Assembly (NCBI RefSeq): GCF_025370935.1
Contig: NC_133477.1
Coordinates: forward strand, 16,194,186 to 16,258,185
Length of the DNA: 64,000 nucleotides
Reading direction: 5' to 3'
Source of the DNA: Choristoneura fumiferana
Lineage: Eukaryota; Arthropoda; Insecta; Lepidoptera; Tortricidae
In this document: positions 58,001-64,000 of the stretch, piece after piece
Position numbering within the stretch: position 1 is the first letter of the stretch
Layout of the letters: every line of letters begins with the position of its first letter
Notes under the pieces: model-generated
The model's input: only the letters and a program-made list of their open reading frames with translations
Told to the model about the DNA's origin: nothing
Database searches by the model: none
Made by a program: the position numbers and the translations under genes

Positions 58001-60191
58001 GTGTCCGGAAAGAGAACGTTCCTAATATAATTTGTCTCATCCTACTTCTAATCTTCCATTTTCCTCTCGAAGAAATTGAGTTAAGCTCAAAAGTCAGATG
58101 TTTCAAAACCAGACAATTTTTTTAATGTTACTCAGTAGGAGTTTCTTCTCTTCTTTAATATTCGTATATTTGCTCGTATTTCAGACATGTGCCCAATATT
58201 GGTATTCATTTTAACTAAATTCTATCGAGTTCTTTTTCCCCTAAATTGGTGACCTGTCTATTACTTGCCTCATAAGTCCGCCTAATGTATCCAATAGTAC
58301 TCCATCACCGGCAAACACGGCTGCAAAGGAAATAGGACTGAAAATAAATCGCCCTTACTCGAAGCATACTGAAATAGACTAACGTTGTGCTCCTTCAATT
58401 TCTTTGCTATTACCATATCCTGTAGGGGAGTGTGTTTCCGTTACTATCAACTTATTACTTGGTAGCGGGTATAATAAGAACTTTATGTTACGTTTTTGTA
58501 ATCGTAAAAAGTTCATGTGCACAAATAGGTAGATGTCTCTTGAGATCATTGGAAAGTACTAAACTTTTACATATGTACATGTGTGTCGCACTTATTTGGC
58601 TTCTGTCGAGCCCATTCTTGCGTTTGTTGAGGTTCTTCATACACGTATTTGAATTATATAATGGCTCTACATATTTATTTATTAAAGTTTGTGTTAATTA
58701 AAACTCACATTACCGCAGTTACACCCAGTTAATTTGCCGTGGGTAATTTACTTCGCGCCGTATCGTATCGTTACAATATTGCTATTATATAGCATGACTT
58801 GCTTTGCTTGACGAGGGACGGTGACGTGACGTCGTTAATCACTCCATTCTTTGTAGAAAATTTTGATTTTCAATATGAATGCCCACAAGATTAACAAATC
58901 CAATACTCTTGATGAATGGCGGGTGTTAATGAAATGTTTTCTGATACGATTTCAAGGATTAACGATCAACTGCTGTTGCGGTTTCTCTTGGCGAAGCTAA
59001 AGTCACTGACTCAAAGGTATTCAAAAGAGCTTTGAAATAAAAAACGGTCTGTACGATTGTCTCGTAATACGTTTCAAAATGACATCAAAATATTCCAATT
59101 CAAAATAATTGTTCTTCGATAAGGTTAACCAGTTATACTTGCTCCTTGTTGTAACTATGCGGCGTAGCTATGCCCTTAATACCACAAACTCCGAAAAGGT
59201 ATATTTTTTAAGTTTTGAGAATTTTCTCACAGCTCTTTTTTTATTATCCTGTTTGTTTGGCATAAATTAGTTTCAGGATTGAGTCGAGTCACAGCTGTGA
59301 CTTTTTTAATTTCCTCTATTTGTTTGCTTTGCTGGGGCGCGTCAAAAAGTTTTTTGGGGTCGTTAACATTTTTATCTTTTTTAAAAAGCTTTTGCTTGTC
59401 TGGTTACTTTTAAACTTGTTTCTTAAAGAAGAAGAAGAAAGAATTTATTTTAAATAGTACTTGTAATAAAATGCCTTTATTTATCAATTGTGTGAAAGGA
59501 ACTTAGCTTAATCTTTTCAAACTATCTCTGACTTTATGTTACTAAATTGAAAGAAAAAAGGCCTCTTCATTACATTGATAATCCAAATACTTCAATCTGT
59601 CTTTACTTGTGTGTGTTTCTTACAACTAAATTGTCATCTAAGCGCGTTGGAGTTAATAACAAGTAATAAGCATCATGTGCAACAAATTATCAGTGCAGAC
59701 ACTCGTATCTAAATCTCGCAGATTCATCTGAGTCGCAGGTGGCCTCAGCGATTAACGTCCTGGCAGCTTGCCAGAAACAACTCTCTTGCTCTTAAGATCT
59801 GTATAAGGTTTACTTGAACGATACGGCATCTTATTAAAGATTATACTTAAGTTACTAGACGATATAAGTCAGATGCTGTTTCTGTTATACATAATTTTAA
59901 TCCATTGACTGGATAAACAGGAATAGAACCAAGAATGATAAAGCTACGAGTATGTCTTTTAAATATGAAACTTAATTTTATTATGTTGTTACTTTCATTA
60001 CATTTATGAATTTATCAAGAGTCGACTGTATTAACTCGTGATATCAAGATTTAATTAATAACAACTTAAATAACGTCAAAACTAAAAATTCAACGTTATT
60101 GAGCAACTCACGATTCAGGGATGTTTAAGTATAAACGAGCTTTATATCATTATTATCTAAGTGTCATTCCTCTGCAAAATTTTTACGCGTT
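55033..60191. other. Repeat-poor block, presumed intron or intergenic
   Basis: About 5 kb without any SINE, MITE or LINE fragment I can recognise, in contrast to the preceding 50 kb. A GC-richer stretch at about 56,290-56,550 stays open in two plus frames and one minus frame and could hide an exon, but no splice pair convinces. A short GACGGACGGAC tract lies near 56,995. Nothing else is supported. Confidence 0.35.
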
Positions 60192-60665
60192 TTACTTGCG
60201 AAGTTTATCTAAAAGAGAAAGAGCAACTATACCAACGACAGTTAAAACAAATGTAAGTTTGTAGTTAAATTTCGTCACTAGAAAGTTTTTTTTTTCATTT
60301 CCCTCCGCGTCATCCTCGTGCCCATTATGTCCGCTCGTGTTCCGATTAGTCAAGGTTCCCAGTTCGGTGCTAGCCTTATCCGGCAGAACTCTGACTGTAA
60401 TCTCAACACCATTTACGTCTCTGTCATCATCTTCTTTGTTGTTTTGATTGTTTAATTGTGCGCTTTGTTCACGTCTTACTGGCAACATGTGTTTAACTGC
60501 ATGTTTAAGTTTAAGTTTTTCTTCACTAGCTTTATCGGTAACTTGAGGATTGTAATTAATGACTGTTTGGATTTTGTTTATCACGGGTCGATAACCTGCA
60601 TGGTATGGTCGCAGCGGCTGGAGTGTCAAGGGTGATTTGACTTTTGTTTTTATTCTTTGGGTTGA
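60192..60665 (-). CDS. Partial coding exon with C-terminal membrane segment, unknown protein
   Basis: Open minus frame of 157 codons from just after a stop at 60,668 to the stop at 60,192. It starts STQRIKTKVKSP, then TLQPLRPYHAGYRPVINK. There is no Met until residue 60, so the start must lie in another exon at higher coordinates. The middle is very hydrophilic (NNQNNKEDDDRD). The end KFNYKLTFVLTVVGIVALSL followed by LDKLRK is one hydrophobic helix with a short basic tail, as in tail-anchored proteins of the ER or mitochondrial outer membrane. A polyadenylation signal AATAAA (minus strand) lies about 215 bp beyond the stop, near 59,975. I recognise no family. Composition, length and the terminal anchor argue against a chance frame, but splice sites were not fixed. 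Confidence 0.45.
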   Translation of the reverse strand, partial: STQRIKTKVKSPLTLQPLRPYHAGYRPVINKIQTVINYNPQVTDKASEEKLKLKHAVKHMLPVRREQSAQLNNQNNKEDDDRDVNGVEITVRVLPDKASTELGTLTNRNTSGHNGHEDDAEGNEKKNFLVTKFNYKLTFVLTVVGIVALSLLDKLRK

Positions 60666-63600
60666 TTAATGATTCTTTTAATTTAGGTTGTCGGTGTGAT
60701 ATATGTGCAAATTGACGCGTGATATAAAAAAACAGATTTAACGATTTTGATTTAAATATTATGGTATATTTTATTTTAAAATCAAAGAGCCCTTGAAACT
60801 AAAGTTAAAAAGTTCATTCTACTGACGTAAAGAAAATAACTGAATGAGTTCACTGAAGGGATTCAAAGCAAGAGCTATTAAAATAAGTTTCTACATTAAA
60901 ATAAATCAGGAGCGCTGCGCTGTTAGTTTTCCTCGCCATTTCATATTTCGAGCAACAAAGGCGCAGGTGGGTAAAAGTTGAGTTATGACGACAAGCAGGC
61001 ACGTTCCGGTTCTTTGGTATGTTAATCACATAATTTGTGCATGACTGTTCACAACGGGAAGACTTCAAAAACATACTAAGACTCATTTCATCACACATTT
61101 ATTTTTGTTATGAATTGAGAACGGTCAAAGCCGCAGTAGTGGAACAGTTGGATCAACTTATCGTCTCTGAAAAAGATGTCTGTTAAAAAGCAAATACGTT
61201 TTTATACGATTTTAACGGAAATTTTTAGCGCTCATTATGTGCTTCTCTGTAAAGTTGACATTACGTGTAATCTCTACAAAACTGCAAAGTTTCAGCTCAA
61301 TCTGTACCTACCGGGTTTGTCTGTCTTATTAAGCGAGGAAGCTGTTTGCTTATCTGTGGGCTCCAACTATTACGTTTGCTAAATTAGAACGTTCGCTTCC
61401 AAAGTTAACGTTAATGGCGTTGTCGCTGTCACTTCCCACGCACTCACCCTTTAGTTCAGCATCGTCATTATATCAGTTAATCTCATAATCCAAATTGTCA
61501 AAGTTCGTAACCGCAGCCTCTAATCCCTCCGTAAGCTTTGGAACGTCAACAATGACGCCCTAATCACCGTGTGTCTCGAACAATTTATGTGTGACTCGAA
61601 TAACCCCTTGTACATCAACGCAGCCACTCAATTTATTTCTTACGATAGTGTCAACCGCTAACTAATGATTACCATCGATTCTCGGCCGTGTGCGCAGACG
61701 CACGGCCACAACAGCCGTCTCTCTCGATCTGTTTGCGATAGACAGATGCGGCGATATAAAACCTGACAAGCCTGCTGAAATATTTTAACGGTCGATACTA
61801 TCTGCCAACCTGTTTGTCAGCACATTATTTATTTATATAAATATGTCTGCAAACTCAGCCATTTAATTCACCTCTAGAAACATTGTCTATTAACTAAACT
61901 TATTTATTTGGGACAAAATATGCATGATCGATTTTAATAAAATAATTAACTGTCGAAAGCTTTCAATCATTTCGCTTGTCAATAAAAAAAAAAACTGGTT
62001 TACCCATTATAAATATTAACTTTCCGAAATTAGTCGATACAATAGAATGTGGAGGTACAACCGGACGACGGGCCAATCCATCAAACGAGGTAGTACTACG
62101 GGTACTGTTAATCCGAGATGAAGCCTTGCTTTTTATATGATGCCAATGGCCGGCGAAGTAGATTCACGCCCGAAGACACATACAATCAAAGCAAATAAAA
62201 GTTATATTAATCACGTCGTCACACAATCGATTCTGTGGAGCGAAAGGTTTTTTGCACGACCGACGGGCTCGTTTTTGCATGATACGCAATTACTGCCAAC
62301 GGCTAATGCTACACACATTTGCGAACAGGCTGAGATCTTGCTCCAGACGCAATTCATCGTTATTGGTATTCGGCTTTCTAATACGAGCTTTGCGATTTTG
62401 AAAGTACCTGTCCAATCGATACATGTGTATGCTATATCTGATTATCGGTACAATAATTATGGGCATGTCACGCGCAGTTTCGGCGATGTGAAAAAAACTG
62501 CAATATCATGCCAAACAGTGGAACAAATAAGTAAAACACAAACATGATTTCTTGTGTGTTTGAAAGCAAATGTACGGTCACCGACAAAGGCACTTTTCTG
62601 TCGACTTTTGCATAGCAACGTGCCAGCCAGCTTCCAAAGTGTCAGGCAAGCATTACGTCCCGTTACTGAACCGATAACTGGTGAGTAACATCAATTCGCT
62701 AACGACTGTTAACAAGCTCACGTCTTCGCTTCTAATCGCAACACGGACTTGCCACTTTGGTGTGAACATTACATCACTGTCAAATTCCGCGTCCGTATTG
62801 TTTCAAAAAACAAGACCAAACAAGCGTCCATATCCCAGCAAAGTTTTTATTCGGTAGTAGATACACGCAAGCCTCCGGAAAAATAAAACAAAACGTCCCC
62901 CAAACAAGAGAATGTTTAAATAACTGTCAAAGCCATCGTGTTTTTGTCAGAGGATCTCGTTAAAATTTGAGAGGAATGCACAAAAAACTGACTTTCATTA
63001 AACATCTGCCCGCGTCAAGATAAAACAAAGGCTCGTCGTGCACTCGAAATGCAAACGAGTGAAGTGGGATTGCCAAAACTCTGCCAACTCCACGGCTCGA
63101 TATGGACAATACTCGAAACCCGGTTTCGCGCCGTTGTTTCACCGCAGGTACTCGCTAAATGTAATACAATATCTATTTTATTAAACGTCTATCAGAAGGG
63201 CCCATAATGGATGACTGTCAAAGCTGTCTACTTTGACCTATCTATATTTATGCGGACGTCAAAGTCGCTTCTGTATTGAAGGTCTTATATGTACATACAA
63301 CCATCAACCAGCTATTGACGTATCACCTGCAATTCTATAGGGCATTTATCGACTGTAGCGAGCGCTACAACGGATACCATGGTCTGGGGTAATTTAGGAC
63401 TATCATTGGGGTCCGCTTTCACTGCTTATGAATGACCCGAGGACCCTCGTCTTCCTTCACACCTCGTGACACGCCGAGCGCTTCACAAATCGTTCCTCTT
63501 TCAACGCTTTCGCCGTCTTGTTTACGTAAAGTTTCGTTTAAAAGGCTCTCGTTAATAATAAAGTGTCAGCGGCGCAACAATCAAGGTGTCGACAAGGTCG

Positions 63601-64000
63601 CTCTTGATTATGAATTTACATATCACGATTCTCGGTAAAATCAATGTACTTTCACGACGGGCAATTGCTCTGTCAGTTGGATCGTATTAAAAATATCACA
63701 ATTACGCTTCGATATGATCTGTTATTACCGGTCACCGTTTATTGGATGGCCGGAGGATATGAGGTTATTAATCACTTGCATAGTCACTTTCTCTGAGGTC
63801 AGGTTATTGTGTAGTAGCCTGTGGAGGTGGTCACCCTACGTTCAGGTAATTTGGCGCTATCAGTCGGGCAGATTTCTCCGCGGCTGATGGATGGCCTGCG
63901 CCGCTGCCCCTGTCTCGTTAGCAAGGTTTTGTGCTCGATCTTCGTGAGATTTTTTGTCTCTTGAACTTTCCTTTGTCTTCCTCGTAATTAACCTTTATCT
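60666..64000. other. Repeat-poor block, no gene firmly recognised
   Basis: No recognisable transposon. A cysteine-containing 82-codon minus frame at 60,850-61,098 lies just upstream of the 60,192-60,665 exon and could be an earlier exon. A 136-codon plus frame at 62,137-62,547 has no family resemblance. The segment 61,400-64,000 is relatively CpG-rich and unique-looking, which could mean conserved regulatory sequence. Confidence 0.3.

Noticed and set aside
62137..62547. 136-codon plus-strand open frame
   Set aside because: Longer than most chance frames, but without recognisable motifs, signal or splice context. Conservation data would be needed to call it.

Overview
The window looks like nuclear DNA of a moth or butterfly (Lepidoptera). 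It is AT-rich and contains a eukaryotic type II tRNA-Leu. It is dense in tRNA-derived SINEs, RTE-type LINE 3' ends that finish in ATG/ATC triplets, fold-back MITEs, and short (TTAGG) tracts matching the lepidopteran telomere unit. The species assignment rests on recalled repeat families and was not searched. No complete multi-exon protein gene can be read. Most open frames are chance or transposon relics.

Layout. 1-13,396: intergenic DNA with SINEs, several inverted-repeat elements and one RTE remnant. 13,397-13,496: an assembly gap of exactly 100 N. 13,497-13,775: the end of a dispersed repeat. 13,775-37,471: a giant near-palindrome, with arms of about 11.8 kb (13,775-25,545 and 25,556-37,471) around a spacer of about 10 nt. 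Every element in the left arm recurs in reverse order and orientation in the right arm, including a tRNA-Leu(UAG) gene. The arms differ by about 1% substitutions in the one stretch I compared, plus many small indels and one 78-bp indel between 20-bp direct repeats. This looks like two alleles joined head to head (an assembly fold-back) or an older true palindrome; sequence alone cannot decide.

37,472-53,976: transposon-rich DNA with many RTE 3' ends, the C-terminal end of a second LINE reverse-transcriptase ORF, and two nested insertions whose target-site duplications can be read exactly. 54,160-55,032: a CpG-rich segment with a textbook arthropod core promoter (Inr, MTE-like and DPE at correct spacing), a probable first exon and a splice donor. 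55,033-64,000: mostly repeat-poor sequence, plausibly the start of a long intron or a regulatory block. It holds one convincing minus-strand coding exon (60,192-60,665) ending in a tail-anchor-like membrane segment.

The genes do not form an operon-like unit. The functional parts I can support are the duplicated tRNA gene, the promoter and leader at 54.4 kb, and the exon at 60.2-60.7 kb. The rest is repeat archaeology and unassigned intergenic sequence.
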